DNA from: Sva-07 sp963710625
Lineage (GTDB): Bacteria; Actinomycetota; Acidimicrobiia; Acidimicrobiales; Ilumatobacteraceae
Length of the DNA: 64,000 nucleotides
Direction: 5' to 3'
NCBI GenBank assembly: GCA_963710625.1
Contig: CAVQBG010000026.1
Span: 186,001-250,000, forward strand
Under the pieces are notes generated by a model, which saw only the letters and a program-made list of their open reading frames with translations, did no database searches and was not told where the DNA came from. Below are positions 32,403 to 41,723 of this stretch, one piece after another. The translations under genes and the position numbers were made by a program. Positions within the stretch are counted from its first letter, which is position 1. The number at the start of each line of letters is the position of its first letter.

Positions 32403-34480
32403 ACCGGCGCTCCCGTCCGGGAGTCGTCGTCGGCCGCGTCGGGCAGTTCGACGGTGTCGGTGTCGGTCTCAGTGTCGGTGTCGGTGTCGCTGTTGGTGTC
32501 TGGCGGAGGTGCGCCGAGGTCGATCGGAGCCGAGACCGGATCGATCGCCAGGCGGCGCCGCGACCCGGGGAAGGCCGACAGCAGCGTGCCGATCGCCATG
32601 ATCGCGCCGCCGATCCAGAGCCAGAGGATCATCGGCTTGACGAACACCCGGATCGTCGCCGCGGTGTCGCCCGGCGCCGCACCCTGGTCGAGTGTGAGGT
32701 AGACGTCCTCGGTGAACCCGGTACGCACCGACGGCGTTCCCACCTCGGCGCCCATGTTCAGATACGTCGTGATCGCCGGTCGATAGGTCTTCTCACCGTC
32801 GAGGATCACGTTGGCCGCCACCCGGCGCTCGCTCTCACGACTGTTCGTGCGTTCGTCGACCGACACCAACTCGAAGGTGCGCCCTCCCCACTCGACCACT
32901 TCGCCTTGCGTGAGGTCGAGAGTCGCCGAGTGCGTGAAGCTGTTCGATGCTGCGAGTGCCACGGCGATGATGATCACGCCGATGTGGACCACCATGCCGC
33001 CGTTGGCCCGTCCGACGAGGCCGCGCCAGCCCTGACGGCGGGTGGCGAGGGTGAGTTGACGCAACGCGGAACCGGCGGCGAATCCGGCGAGCCCGAACGC
33101 CACGAGTGGCGCCCAGCCGTCGGCGCCGACCGCGACCGCGATCGCCAACGCCGCTGCGCCGCACCACGCAGGCCAGAACAGCCTCGTGCGCAGGAGCTCG
33201 GTCGATGCCTTGCGCCACGGCAACACGGGCGCCACGCCCATCAGGAAGAGCAACATCAGTCCGATCGGCTGCGAGAGCCGGTCGAAGTACGGCGCGCCGA
33301 CGAGCGTCTGGCGGTCCTGCAGCGCCTCGACGAGCAGCGGGAACAGCGTGCCGAGCAGGATCACGAACGCCCACACGGTGAACAGCACGTTGTTGGCGAG
33401 GAACGACCCTTCGCGCGACAGCGGCGAGTCGATCGCTCCCGGAGAGCGCAAGCGGTCGCCCCGCCAGGCGATCAGACCGAGCGACACGACCACGATCACC
33501 CCGAAGAACGCGAGCAACCACGAGCCGACCGGGCCGTCGCCGAATGCGTGCACGGAGTTGAGGACCCCCGAGCGGGTGAGGAACGTGCCGAGGATCGTGA
33601 GCGCGAACGTGGCCACCAGCAAGCTGAGGTTCCACACGCGCAACATCCCGCGACGTTCCTGGACGAGCACCGAGTGGATGTACGCGGTGCCGGTGAGCCA
33701 CGGCAGCAGCGAGGCGTTCTCGACCGGGTCCCACGCCCACACGCCGGACCAGCCGAGCACCTCGTAACTCCACCAGCCACCGAGCAGGATGCCGATCGTG
33801 AGGAACGCCCAGGAGAACAGCGCCCAGCGGCGGGTCTCCATCAACCAGCCTTCACCGAGCCGGCCGGTGACCAGCGCGGCGATCGCGAACGCGAACGGCA
33901 CGGTGAACCCCACGTAGCCGAGATAGAGGATCGGCGGGTGGAACAGGACCAGGATGTGGTTCTGCAGCAGCGGGTTGGGTCCCGGGCCGGTGGTGACGCC
34001 CGCGGCACCGGCCGCGAAGGGGTCGGCGGGCCCGAAACTCAACATCGCGAAGAAGGCGGTGATGACGAACATCACGATCAGCGCCCAGCCGACGAGCACG
34101 TCGTTCGTACGGTCGCGGAATCGCCAGGCGACCGCTGCGGTGAAGATGCCGAGCATCAGCGCCCACAGCAGGATCGATCCCTCGAGTGCCGACCACATCG
34201 CGGCGACGTTGTAGAGCGCCGGCGTGTCGGCCGAGCCGACCTGCTGGATGTAGGCCATCGAGAAGTCACGGGTGATCAGCGCCCGCTGCATCATCAGCAC
34301 CGACAGCACGATCCCGGCCAGTGCGAGGAAGGCGTAACGCGGGCCCTGCTTCAGGAGTCGCCCATCGCGGTTGCGGATGCCGTAGAGCACGGTCAACGCG
34401 CCGAACACCGACGCAGCGAGCATCAGCAACAGCCCCGCCCGGCCGAGAGCCGAGTTGACGCTGGCCGCGATCAGCATCAC
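32399..34480 (-). CDS. ccmF: CcmF, heme lyase subunit
   Basis: The protein has 693 residues with about 13-15 membrane helices. The WWD signature is GGWWSYEVLGWSGVWAWDP and more (about 232-260), the heme contact region of the HemeHandling superfamily. FHPPILYLGYVG is a further conserved segment. The C-terminus ends in an unusual Asp/Thr repeat (DTNSDTDTDTETDTDT). CcmF with CcmH attaches heme to c-type cytochromes outside the membrane. Confidence 0.95.
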   Translation of the reverse strand: MMLIAASVNSALGRAGLLLMLAASVFGALTVLYGIRNRDGRLLKQGPRYAFLALAGIVLSVLMMQRALITRDFSMAYIQQVGSADTPALYNVAAMWSALEGSILLWALMLGIFTAAVAWRFRDRTNDVLVGWALIVMFVITAFFAMLSFGPADPFAAGAAGVTTGPGPNPLLQNHILVLFHPPILYLGYVGFTVPFAFAIAALVTGRLGEGWLMETRRWALFSWAFLTIGILLGGWWSYEVLGWSGVWAWDPVENASLLPWLTGTAYIHSVLVQERRGMLRVWNLSLLVATFALTILGTFLTRSGVLNSVHAFGDGPVGSWLLAFFGVIVVVSLGLIAWRGDRLRSPGAIDSPLSREGSFLANNVLFTVWAFVILLGTLFPLLVEALQDRQTLVGAPYFDRLSQPIGLMLLFLMGVAPVLPWRKASTELLRTRLFWPAWCGAAALAIAVAVGADGWAPLVAFGLAGFAAGSALRQLTLATRRQGWRGLVGRANGGMVVHIGVIIIAVALAASNSFTHSATLDLTQGEVVEWGGRTFELVSVDERTNSRESERRVAANVILDGEKTYRPAITTYLNMGAEVGTPSVRTGFTEDVYLTLDQGAAPGDTAATIRVFVKPMILWLWIGGAIMAIGTLLSAFPGSRRRLAIDPVSAPIDLGAPPPDTNSDTDTDTETDTDTVELPDAADDDSRTGAPV

Positions 34481-34986
34481 GGTGCGGTGCTGGCGTCGGA
34501 ACAGCCGGCCTCTTCGGCCTCGACCACTCGCTCGTCGTTCACGGCGACGTACTCGTCGGAGTGCTTGACCTCGACGCGATCACCCTGCAGTTCGCCGTTC
34601 TCGATCACGCCGTGCACGACGACCGGAATGCACTCCTTGAAGATGCCGCCGGGCTCGCCGTCGTAGCGCACCGGGATCGTCTCGCCGTTGAAGGAGATCG
34701 TGAACACAGTCGCATTGGCGACCTTCTCGACCGAGCCCTCGTCGACGGTCCCCTGGAGGCGGATGCGTCGCTCCTCGTCGCAGCCGCCTCGGCGGCCGAC
34801 CTCGTCGACGTTGCAGTAGTAGTCGACCGCCTGGGTGAGGAACTGCGTGACGATCACGCCACCGGCGACGACGACCAGGGCGAGGACGAGCATCGGCAGC
34901 CACTTGCGCTTGCGCTTCGGAGGCGACCCGGCGGGATCGACGGGCGCTCGGGGGGTGAGGTCCATGTCGGTCATGTCACGGTTCAT
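34477..34986 (-). CDS. ccmE: CcmE, heme chaperone
   Basis: The protein has 169 residues. A basic N-terminus leads into one membrane helix (about 30-50) and an extracytoplasmic OB-fold domain. The heme-binding HxxxY motif is KHSDEY (His142, Tyr146). FKECIPVVVHG is the usual inner strand. It has two extra Cys, Cys58 and Cys69, just outside the membrane (YYC, then GGCDEE), not seen in E. coli CcmE and possibly a disulfide. It overlaps ccmF by 4 bases. Confidence 0.93.
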   Translation of the reverse strand: MNRDMTDMDLTPRAPVDPAGSPPKRKRKWLPMLVLALVVVAGGVIVTQFLTQAVDYYCNVDEVGRRGGCDEERRIRLQGTVDEGSVEKVANATVFTISFNGETIPVRYDGEPGGIFKECIPVVVHGVIENGELQGDRVEVKHSDEYVAVNDERVVEAEEAGCSDASTAP

Positions 34987-34995
34987 TCTGCTCGG

Positions 34996-35130
34996 TCAGA
35001 GCCAGTATTTCTCCTCGTCCGGAACATGATCGGCGAGCTTTCGGCCGCTGCGGACGTAGCGCCACGCGAACAACCCCACGGTGGCGAAGGTGAGCACGTA
35101 GCTCCCGATGATGAATCCAGCGTCTTCCAT
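34996..35130 (-). CDS. ccmD: CcmD-like small membrane protein
   Basis: The protein has 44 residues from ATG 35130, which overlaps the ccmC stop by one base. One membrane helix (GSYVLTFATVGLFAWRYV) is followed by a basic then acidic tail. Size, topology and position between ccmC and ccmE fit CcmD, which links CcmABC to CcmE. Sequence conservation in this family is low, so position is the main evidence. Confidence 0.7.
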   Translation of the reverse strand: MEDAGFIIGSYVLTFATVGLFAWRYVRSGRKLADHVPDEEKYWL

Positions 35131-36005
35131 CAGATCGTCCCTTCCGACGGGCGTCCGGTCGGCCGGGCCGAACCGGCAGCGTCGGCGGCCTCGGCGCGGC
35201 GGGCGGCGAGGGCGACGTCGAGGCCGCGGTCGTCGAGGTAGTCCTCCATGAACATCCCTCGGGTCCGATGCATCACGAGCCACACGTACAGCAGGCTGAA
35301 CGCGACGACCCCGACGAAGAGACTGAAGAGCATCAGGCCGTCCATGCTGACGTCGGCGTCGGTGCCGAGCACGGTCGCCTCCTGGTGCAGGCTGCGCCAC
35401 AGTCGAACGCTCCAGTGCACGAGCGGGATCTCGAGCACGGCGATCAGGCCGATCACGGCGCTGCGCCGCGCCCGTTGTTCGTGGGTGCCGTCGAGTCGGC
35501 GCACGGCCAGGTACCCGATGTAGGTGACGAACAGCAGGGCGGTCGTGGTGAGCCGGGCGTCCCACTGCCAGAACACGCCCCAGGTGAGCCGGCCCCAGAG
35601 GGCGCCGACGACGAGCGTGACGGCAACGAACACGGTGCCGATCTCCGCGCTGGCTCCGGCGAGACGGTCCCACCCGAGCGACTTGCGGAAGAGGTACATG
35701 CCCGACCCGATCGCCGTGACGGTGAACGCGAGATAGGCGATCCAGATGGTCGGCACGTGGACGTAGAGCAGACGGACCGCTTCTCGCTGGTCGCGATCCT
35801 CTGGCGAGAATCCGAGCCCGAAGGCGACCAGCCAGCCCATGGCCACGATGGTGGCGATGCCGATGATCCGAGTGCCGCGCGTGCCCGTGCCACCCGCCGT
35901 GGAGGCCACCGCGGCGCCGTGCTCGCTCGTGAGATTGGGGTCCGTCGTCGTCATGTCGCTTCCGTGGAGTCCGTTCCGGTTGGGTGGGGCATCTCTTGCG
36001 GTCAT
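35130..36005 (-). CDS. ccmC: CcmC, heme handling membrane protein
   Basis: The protein has 291 residues from ATG 36005, chosen because ATGA overlaps the ccmB stop as in other junctions of this operon. ATG 35954, with a GGAAG site, would give 274 residues. Six membrane helices. The tryptophan-rich motif is GRLTWGVFWQWDARLTT, and LLYVHVPTIWIAY carries the first conserved His. It passes heme to CcmE. The extension at the C-terminus is Ala/Arg-rich. Confidence 0.93.
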   Translation of the reverse strand: MTARDAPPNRNGLHGSDMTTTDPNLTSEHGAAVASTAGGTGTRGTRIIGIATIVAMGWLVAFGLGFSPEDRDQREAVRLLYVHVPTIWIAYLAFTVTAIGSGMYLFRKSLGWDRLAGASAEIGTVFVAVTLVVGALWGRLTWGVFWQWDARLTTTALLFVTYIGYLAVRRLDGTHEQRARRSAVIGLIAVLEIPLVHWSVRLWRSLHQEATVLGTDADVSMDGLMLFSLFVGVVAFSLLYVWLVMHRTRGMFMEDYLDDRGLDVALAARRAEAADAAGSARPTGRPSEGTI

Positions 36006-36685
36006 TCGTCGATCAACGGACCGAACGCCAGCGATCCGCCGACACCGAAGGCGACGGCGAAGACGACCAGCAGGCCCACCCAGGGCCAACCGTCCGACAC
36101 CACCGCACCTGCCGTGCCGAGCGCTGCTTCGACCGCTCGTGTTGCTCCGATCAGGACCGGCGCCACCGCAGGAAGCGTGAGCAGCGGGAGCAGTGTCTCG
36201 CGGCCCCTGAACCCTGCGGCAAGGCCTCCGTACAGGGTACCGACCGCGGCGAGCCCGCACGTCGCGGAGATCAAGGTGGTGACGAGGAGCACAAGGCCGC
36301 CGACCGGCACCGTCTGGCGGTAGAGGACCACGGCGGCGAACAACAACACCACCTCGAGCACGAGGAGCTGCACGCCGAGGGCCACGGCCTTGCCGAGGAA
36401 GATCGCCCGTGGATCGACACCGGCGACGCGCAGGGCGTCGAGGGCGCCGTCGTCCACCTCGACCGCGAAGTTGCGTTGCACGAGCACCAGCATGCTGAAC
36501 AGCGTCGCCAGCCAGATCAGCCCTGGCGCCACCCGCTCGAGGACGACCTCGGCATCGAGCGCGAACGCGAAGATCACCATCGTCACCGCCGCGAACGGCA
36601 ACACCTGATTCGTGAGGACGCGGCTGTGCCACTCGATGCGCAGGTCCTTGGCGGCGACGAGACGGGCGATTCGCCACACCGTCAC
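36002..36685 (-). CDS. ccmB: CcmB, ABC transporter membrane subunit
   Basis: The protein has 227 residues with six membrane helices. KDLRIEWHSRVLTNQVLPFAA is the typical N-terminus and DGALDALRVAGVDPRAIFLGK is the cytoplasmic loop that contacts the ATPase. It works with CcmA to release holo-CcmE from CcmC. It overlaps both neighbours by 4 bases. Confidence 0.92.
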   Translation of the reverse strand: MTVWRIARLVAAKDLRIEWHSRVLTNQVLPFAAVTMVIFAFALDAEVVLERVAPGLIWLATLFSMLVLVQRNFAVEVDDGALDALRVAGVDPRAIFLGKAVALGVQLLVLEVVLLFAAVVLYRQTVPVGGLVLLVTTLISATCGLAAVGTLYGGLAAGFRGRETLLPLLTLPAVAPVLIGATRAVEAALGTAGAVVSDGWPWVGLLVVFAVAFGVGGSLAFGPLIDE

Positions 36686-37350
36686 GTGTCGGTCCTCGCT
36701 TCGCTGACCTGACCGGCGACGACGTCGACGGTTCTCGTGGCGAGCGAACCTGCCCGTTCGAGCTCGTGGCTCGCGACGACGATCGTGGCACCGGAACCCG
36801 CCGCCTGCCGCAGGGTGTGGTCGAGTTCGTCACGCGCGGTTGCATCGAGGCCGGCATGGGGTTCGTCGAGCAGCCACAGCTGCGCTCGTCGGGCCACCAG
36901 GCACGCCAGGGCGGCCCGACGCTTCTGGCCTGCAGAAAGCTTGCGCACGGCGACGTCGACGAGTCGGTCGGCCACGCCGAGGCGCACCATCGCGGCGTGT
37001 GTCTCGGTGTCGCTCGCACCGACGGTGGCGCCCCAGAACCGGATGTTCTCACCGACGGTCATGTCGAGGTAGAGCCCGTTCTGGTGACCGAGCACACCGA
37101 CGTGGCGGCGGATCTCCTCGCGCTGGGTGACCAGGTCGAAGCCGAGCACCGCGCCGGTGCCGCGAACCATGGGCACCAGGCCCGCACAGAGGCGCAGGAG
37201 CGTGGTCTTACCGGCGCCGTTGGGTCCGCGCAGCAGCACGATGTCGCCCTCGTCGATGCGGATCGACGCACCCGCGAGCGCCGGGAACGACCCGAGCACT
37301 GCAACGGCCTCGCTGAGTTCCACGACGGGCGCAGCGGCCGGGCGGTCCAT
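36682..37350 (-). CDS. ccmA: CcmA, ABC transporter ATPase; first gene of the ccm operon
   Basis: The protein has 222 residues. Walker A GPNGAGKTT, signature LSAGQKRR and Walker B LWLLDEPHAGLD are all intact. The ccm operon runs from here to 30434 with overlapping starts and stops, so the promoter should lie in the 72 bp between this start and the divergent sortase start at 37423. That region must also contain the sortase promoter. Confidence 0.93.
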   Translation of the reverse strand: MDRPAAAPVVELSEAVAVLGSFPALAGASIRIDEGDIVLLRGPNGAGKTTLLRLCAGLVPMVRGTGAVLGFDLVTQREEIRRHVGVLGHQNGLYLDMTVGENIRFWGATVGASDTETHAAMVRLGVADRLVDVAVRKLSAGQKRRAALACLVARRAQLWLLDEPHAGLDATARDELDHTLRQAAGSGATIVVASHELERAGSLATRTVDVVAGQVSEARTDT

Positions 37351-37422
37351 GCCGCCACGCTAGGGAGAAACACTCCGACAACCGCGATCGCGTCAGGACG
37401 ATCGGCAGCTAGTTTCGCAGCC

Positions 37423-38628
37423 GTGTCGGACGTCGCGGATCCACCAACGAAACCGGCGCGCGTCCGCAAGTTCGACCGTCCCCCACCGCCGCACGACTGG
37501 CGCTGGTGGGTCGGCGGGCTCGGCAAGACCCTGATCGCCGCCGGGTTGTTGATGTTCGGTTTCGTGGCCTACCAGCTGTGGGGCACCGGCATCGAGACCG
37601 CACGGGCGCAGAACGCTCTCGAGAACGAGTTCGAGGAGCTGCTCTCCACTGCACCGCCCGTGACCACGGTCGCCCCGCTCGACTCGGCGCCGACCACCGT
37701 CGACGATCCGGAGGCATCCGTCCCCGCCGCGACACCCGAGCCCGAGGCGGAGCCCGCGGCCGTGCCCGTCGTCGTTCCCGTCGAGGAGGGTGACCCGATC
37801 GCCCGCATCGAGATGCCGAGCATCGGCGTCGACAACATCGTCGTCGCCGGGGTGGCGAAATCCGACCTCAAGAAGGGTCCTGGCCACTACCCCGAGACGC
37901 CGATGCCGGGCCAGCTCGGCAACGCCGCGATCGCCGGGCACCGCACCACATACGGTCAACCGTTCTTCAACGTCGACAAGCTCGCGATCGGCGACGAGAT
38001 CGCGGTGACCACGCTGGCGGGGCGGTTCGTCTACCGCGTGACCGGCCAGCAGATCGTCGGCCCGGACGACTACCACGTGGTGGCCACGACCGATCCGACC
38101 GTGGCCACGATCACCCTCACGTCGTGCCACCCGAAGTACACCGCACGCGAGCGGATCATCATCAGCGGCGAACTCGACGAAGCGGCCTCGAGCGCACCGG
38201 TCACCGCTGCCGTCCTCAACTACGGCCGGCCGCTCGACCAGCCCGACGACGCCGTCGCCGATCCCACCGGCACGGTCGTCGACTCGACCGTGCCCTCGTC
38301 GGATCCGGACGCCGTCAGCGTCGAAGAGGACCCCACGATCGGACCGGCCACCGCGGTCGACGACGCCCTCGAGGTGCCGGGCGACGCCGAGGCGGTGAGC
38401 GCCGGCATCGCCGATGCCTTCTCCGATGGCTGGTTCAGCGACCCGGGCGCGAACAGCCAGGTGGCGCTGTGGGGTCTGCTGCTCGCCGCGATCGGAGCCC
38501 TGTCGTACCTCGTCAGCAGGAAGGCCAAGCGTGACTGGGTCGGGCTGACCGTCGGCGTCGTGCCGTTCCTGATCGTCCTCTACTTCTTCTTCCAGAACGT
38601 CAACCGGCTGCTGCCGCCGAACCTGTGA
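37423..38628 (+). CDS. Class E sortase
   Basis: The protein has 401 residues from GTG 37423. One N-terminal membrane helix (about 35-53) and an Ala/Pro/Glu-rich linker lead to a sortase domain (about 123-250). The residues are His173 in IAGHRTTYGQPFF, Cys235 in TLTSCHPKY and Arg244 in ARERIIISG, the full catalytic triad. The C-terminus adds about 150 residues with two membrane helices, beyond the usual class E length. Class E sortases anchor secreted proteins, usually at LAXTG-type signals; no such substrate is seen in this window. Confidence 0.88.
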   Translation: MSDVADPPTKPARVRKFDRPPPPHDWRWWVGGLGKTLIAAGLLMFGFVAYQLWGTGIETARAQNALENEFEELLSTAPPVTTVAPLDSAPTTVDDPEASVPAATPEPEAEPAAVPVVVPVEEGDPIARIEMPSIGVDNIVVAGVAKSDLKKGPGHYPETPMPGQLGNAAIAGHRTTYGQPFFNVDKLAIGDEIAVTTLAGRFVYRVTGQQIVGPDDYHVVATTDPTVATITLTSCHPKYTARERIIISGELDEAASSAPVTAAVLNYGRPLDQPDDAVADPTGTVVDSTVPSSDPDAVSVEEDPTIGPATAVDDALEVPGDAEAVSAGIADAFSDGWFSDPGANSQVALWGLLLAAIGALSYLVSRKAKRDWVGLTVGVVPFLIVLYFFFQNVNRLLPPNL

Positions 38629-39230
38629 ACCTTCGAGTCGCGGCCATCGCGTCGCTCGCGGTCGGCATGCTCGCCGGATGTGGATCGTCCGGTGACGACT
38701 CCGCCGCCACAACCACGCCGGAGTCCGTATCCGCCACGGCACGGGTTGCCGACCTGGAGGCAGCCGTGGATCTCTGGCGGTCGGCGGCGTCGATCTCCGA
38801 TGCCCGGATCGCCGCGGAGACGGCCGCCAACCTCGTCGTCGGTCCCAACGGGCCCGGCTACGGCGACCGCAACGGTGATGGAACCGTGAGTGGTGACACC
38901 GGCGCCGGCCTGCTCCCGGGACTCGACGGCACCCCGGACGGTTTGGCGAACCCGCTCGCAGACAACACCTGCATCGTTCGTGACGTCCTCGGGGGCTCGT
39001 GGAACGATCCGAGCGCCCGGTGGTCCGAGATGACCGCGGCGATCGAGGCCTGGCGTCCCGACGACAACACGATGCCGACGCTGGCGAGCCACCCCATGCG
39101 CGTGGTCGGTTGGTCGACGTTCACGCTCGACACCGATCCGGCTGCACCGGACGCGCTCGATCTCGCCCGCGAGTACGCCGGCCATGCGGCGCTCCACGTC
39201 GCCATCTCGGCCGACGCGTTGGCCTGCTGA
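38625..39230 (+). CDS. Lipoprotein coupled to the sortase gene
   Basis: The protein has 201 residues from GTG 38625. The GTGA overlap with the sortase stop indicates coupled translation. The signal peptide ends at MLAGC (Cys19). GYGDRNGDGTVSG at about 86-98 is an Asp-rich loop that could bind calcium. The rest is helical. No family is recognised, but the coupling suggests a joint role with the sortase at the cell surface. Confidence 0.7.
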   Translation: MNLRVAAIASLAVGMLAGCGSSGDDSAATTTPESVSATARVADLEAAVDLWRSAASISDARIAAETAANLVVGPNGPGYGDRNGDGTVSGDTGAGLLPGLDGTPDGLANPLADNTCIVRDVLGGSWNDPSARWSEMTAAIEAWRPDDNTMPTLASHPMRVVGWSTFTLDTDPAAPDALDLAREYAGHAALHVAISADALAC

Positions 39231-39253
39231 GCGTCAGCGCGATCCGAGGTGGA

Positions 39254-41626
39254 CTATTGCCGGGCCATCGCGATGCGGAGACGTTCGTCGGGATCGATGA
39301 AGTGGTCGTGGTCGTCGTCGCCGAGGTCGATCTGCACCCAGTGGATCTTCCCGGTGAACCTGCTCGTGTGGACCGTGTAGTCCGGTGAGACGCACGTGCC
39401 GGACTCGTAACCGATGTCGGTCGTCTCGTCGGCCGAGAAGACCATCGGCTGGGTGGCCTCGACACGCCCCGCGCCCACGGCGTTGCCATCGTGGTACAGG
39501 GTGACGTCACCACCCTTCGCGAGACCGCCGCCGTCGTACGCGAACTCGACGCGTACCTGGTGATGACCCTCGGGGACCGGTCCGGTTGCGCTGACCGTGA
39601 AGAGTTGGATGCCCAACACGTTGTAGGTGAACCTGAGCAGGCCATCGGTGGCGTACACGGCCCAGCCACCGAAACGACCGCCCTGCGCGATGACCACACC
39701 GGAGACACCGCCGGCGGGAACATCCACGTCCGCGGTGACCGAGAACGACTTGTTCTTGATGCTGACGACGCTGTTCTCCGACAGCCGCCCCATCCCGGGG
39801 AAGAACAGCTGCGACGTGCCGCGGATCAGTGTGGGTCGACCGGCCATCTCCGGTTCCAGTCGCTCGCTGGTGCGGTCGTCCATCGGCAGGACGTTGTACT
39901 TCGTCGCCTCGATCAACCAGAGCCGCTGCAGCTTCGCCAACAGCTCGGGATGCTCCGCCGAGAGATCGTGCGCCTGGCTGAAGTCCGAGCTTCCGTCGTA
40001 CAGCTCCCAGACGTCGTCGTCGAACGCCGGAAGGTCACCGCCGACCATCACCCACGGCGTGCGGTGCTTGGTGACGGCGCTCCACCCGCGGTGGTAGATC
40101 CCGCGGTTGGCGAACATCTCGAAGTACTGCAGGTCGTGGCGCTCGGGTTCGTCGGGCTGGTTGAACGTGTAGAGCATGCTCGTGCCCTCCATCGGCGACT
40201 GCTGCACGCCGTTGACCATCGTCGGCTCGGGGAGGCCGGCCGCCTCGAGGATCGTGGGCGCGAGGTCGATCACGTGGGTGAACTGCTCGCGCAGACCACC
40301 GTGCTCCTCGATGCCGTCGGGCCAGTGGACGATCGTGCCGTTGCGGGTTCCGCCCCAGTGCGAGGCGACCTGCTTGGTCCACTGCAGCGGCGTGTTCATC
40401 GCCCAGGCCCAGCCAACCGAGTAGTGGTTGTAGGACTCGGGGGAACCGAACTCGTCCATCTTCGACTGCATGAACTCGGCGGTCTCGAGCGCGGCCATGC
40501 CGTTGAAGTTGGCCATCTCGTTGAACGCGCCGTTCATCGTGCCCTCGGCGGACGCACCGTTGTCGCCGACGATGTAGTAGATCAGCGTGTTGTCGAGCAC
40601 CCCGAGGTCGGCGATCGCGTCGATCACACGACCGACGTGGTGGTCCGTGTGCTCGAGGAAGCCTGCGTACACCTCCATCTGCCGGGCGAGCACCGGCTTC
40701 ATGTCGTCGGGCATGTCGTCCCAGGCCGTGATCTCGTCGTGGCGAGCGGTGAGTTCGGCGTCGGCGGGGATGACACCGAGTTCCTTCTGCTTGGCGAAGG
40801 TGCGCTCTCGCTGCACGTCCCAACCGTCGTCGAAGCGCCCCGTGTACTTGTCGGCCCACTCGCGGGGGACGTGATGGGGAGCATGGGTGGCACCGGGAGC
40901 GAAGTAGGTGAAGAACGGCTTGTCGGGCATCAGTGCCTTCTGCTGACGTATCCAGCTGATCGCACGATCGGCGAGGTCTTCGGTGAGGTGGTAACCCTCC
41001 TCGGGGGTTGCCGGCGGCTCGACCGGCGTGGTGCCCTCGTACAGGGCCGGGTCGTACTGGTTGTTCTCGCCTCCGATGAACCCGTAGAACGTCTCGAAGC
41101 CACCGCCGCCCGACGGCCACGCGTCGAACGGACCGAGAGGCGACGACTGCCAGACGGGGACCTCGTGACACTTGCCGAACTGCGCCGTCGAGTACCCGTT
41201 GAGCTTGAGGGTCATCGCCAACGGCGCCTTGGTGTTCGGCCGCATCGAGTTGTTGCCGGGCGCCGACGTCGCGGTCTCGGTGATGCTGCCCATGCCGACC
41301 GAGTGGTGGTTACGGCCCGTGAGCAACGCCTGGCGTGTGGGAGCACACAGCGCCGTGGTGTGGAACCGGTTGTACCGGAGACCGCCCGCGGCGAGCCGTT
41401 CGGCGGTGGGCGTGTTGCAGGGCCCGCCGAACGCGGACGACGCGCCGAAGCCGACGTCGTCGAGCAGCACGATCAACACGTTCGGTGCACCCTCGGGCGG
41501 CAGCAACGGTTCGATCGGCGGGTATGCCGTGTCGGGATCCTTGGCGTCGTAGGTCGTCAATCCGGGCGCCGGACGATCCGGAATCGGCAGCATCGAGCGG
41601 GCATGGCGATCGGGGCGGTTCGACAC
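39254..41626 (-). CDS. Large type I arylsulfatase
   Basis: The protein has 790 residues from GTG 41626, which has GAGGAG 6 bases upstream; a GTG at 41677 has no good site. VLIVLLDDVGFG gives the metal Asp pair (56-57). LCAPTRQALLTGR holds Cys94 in the C-x-P-x-R sequence converted to formylglycine, and FGKCHE is near the active site. After the alkaline-phosphatase-like core, a C-terminal beta domain of about 180 residues follows. No signal peptide is evident. It hydrolyses sulfate esters; which ones is unknown. The formylglycine-generating enzyme is not in the window. Confidence 0.93.
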   Translation of the reverse strand: MSNRPDRHARSMLPIPDRPAPGLTTYDAKDPDTAYPPIEPLLPPEGAPNVLIVLLDDVGFGASSAFGGPCNTPTAERLAAGGLRYNRFHTTALCAPTRQALLTGRNHHSVGMGSITETATSAPGNNSMRPNTKAPLAMTLKLNGYSTAQFGKCHEVPVWQSSPLGPFDAWPSGGGGFETFYGFIGGENNQYDPALYEGTTPVEPPATPEEGYHLTEDLADRAISWIRQQKALMPDKPFFTYFAPGATHAPHHVPREWADKYTGRFDDGWDVQRERTFAKQKELGVIPADAELTARHDEITAWDDMPDDMKPVLARQMEVYAGFLEHTDHHVGRVIDAIADLGVLDNTLIYYIVGDNGASAEGTMNGAFNEMANFNGMAALETAEFMQSKMDEFGSPESYNHYSVGWAWAMNTPLQWTKQVASHWGGTRNGTIVHWPDGIEEHGGLREQFTHVIDLAPTILEAAGLPEPTMVNGVQQSPMEGTSMLYTFNQPDEPERHDLQYFEMFANRGIYHRGWSAVTKHRTPWVMVGGDLPAFDDDVWELYDGSSDFSQAHDLSAEHPELLAKLQRLWLIEATKYNVLPMDDRTSERLEPEMAGRPTLIRGTSQLFFPGMGRLSENSVVSIKNKSFSVTADVDVPAGGVSGVVIAQGGRFGGWAVYATDGLLRFTYNVLGIQLFTVSATGPVPEGHHQVRVEFAYDGGGLAKGGDVTLYHDGNAVGAGRVEATQPMVFSADETTDIGYESGTCVSPDYTVHTSRFTGKIHWVQIDLGDDDHDHFIDPDERLRIAMARQ

Positions 41627-41723
41627 AATGGACTCCTCGGGACGGTCGACGGGTGTCGCAGAACCTAGCCCGGTCACCTCGGAGCGGTCCTCGCCCCGAA
41701 CGGGCGATTCGACCGCCCGAGGT

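Noticed and set aside
32906..34666. Long plus-strand open frame of 586 codons opposite ccmF
   Set aside because: It is the antisense shadow of ccmF and ccmE, rich in Arg, Glu and Gln, a normal effect of high GC.
39491..41668. Long plus-strand open frame of 725 codons opposite the arylsulfatase gene
   Set aside because: Shadow of a real sulfatase with all motifs in the other strand; no family match.
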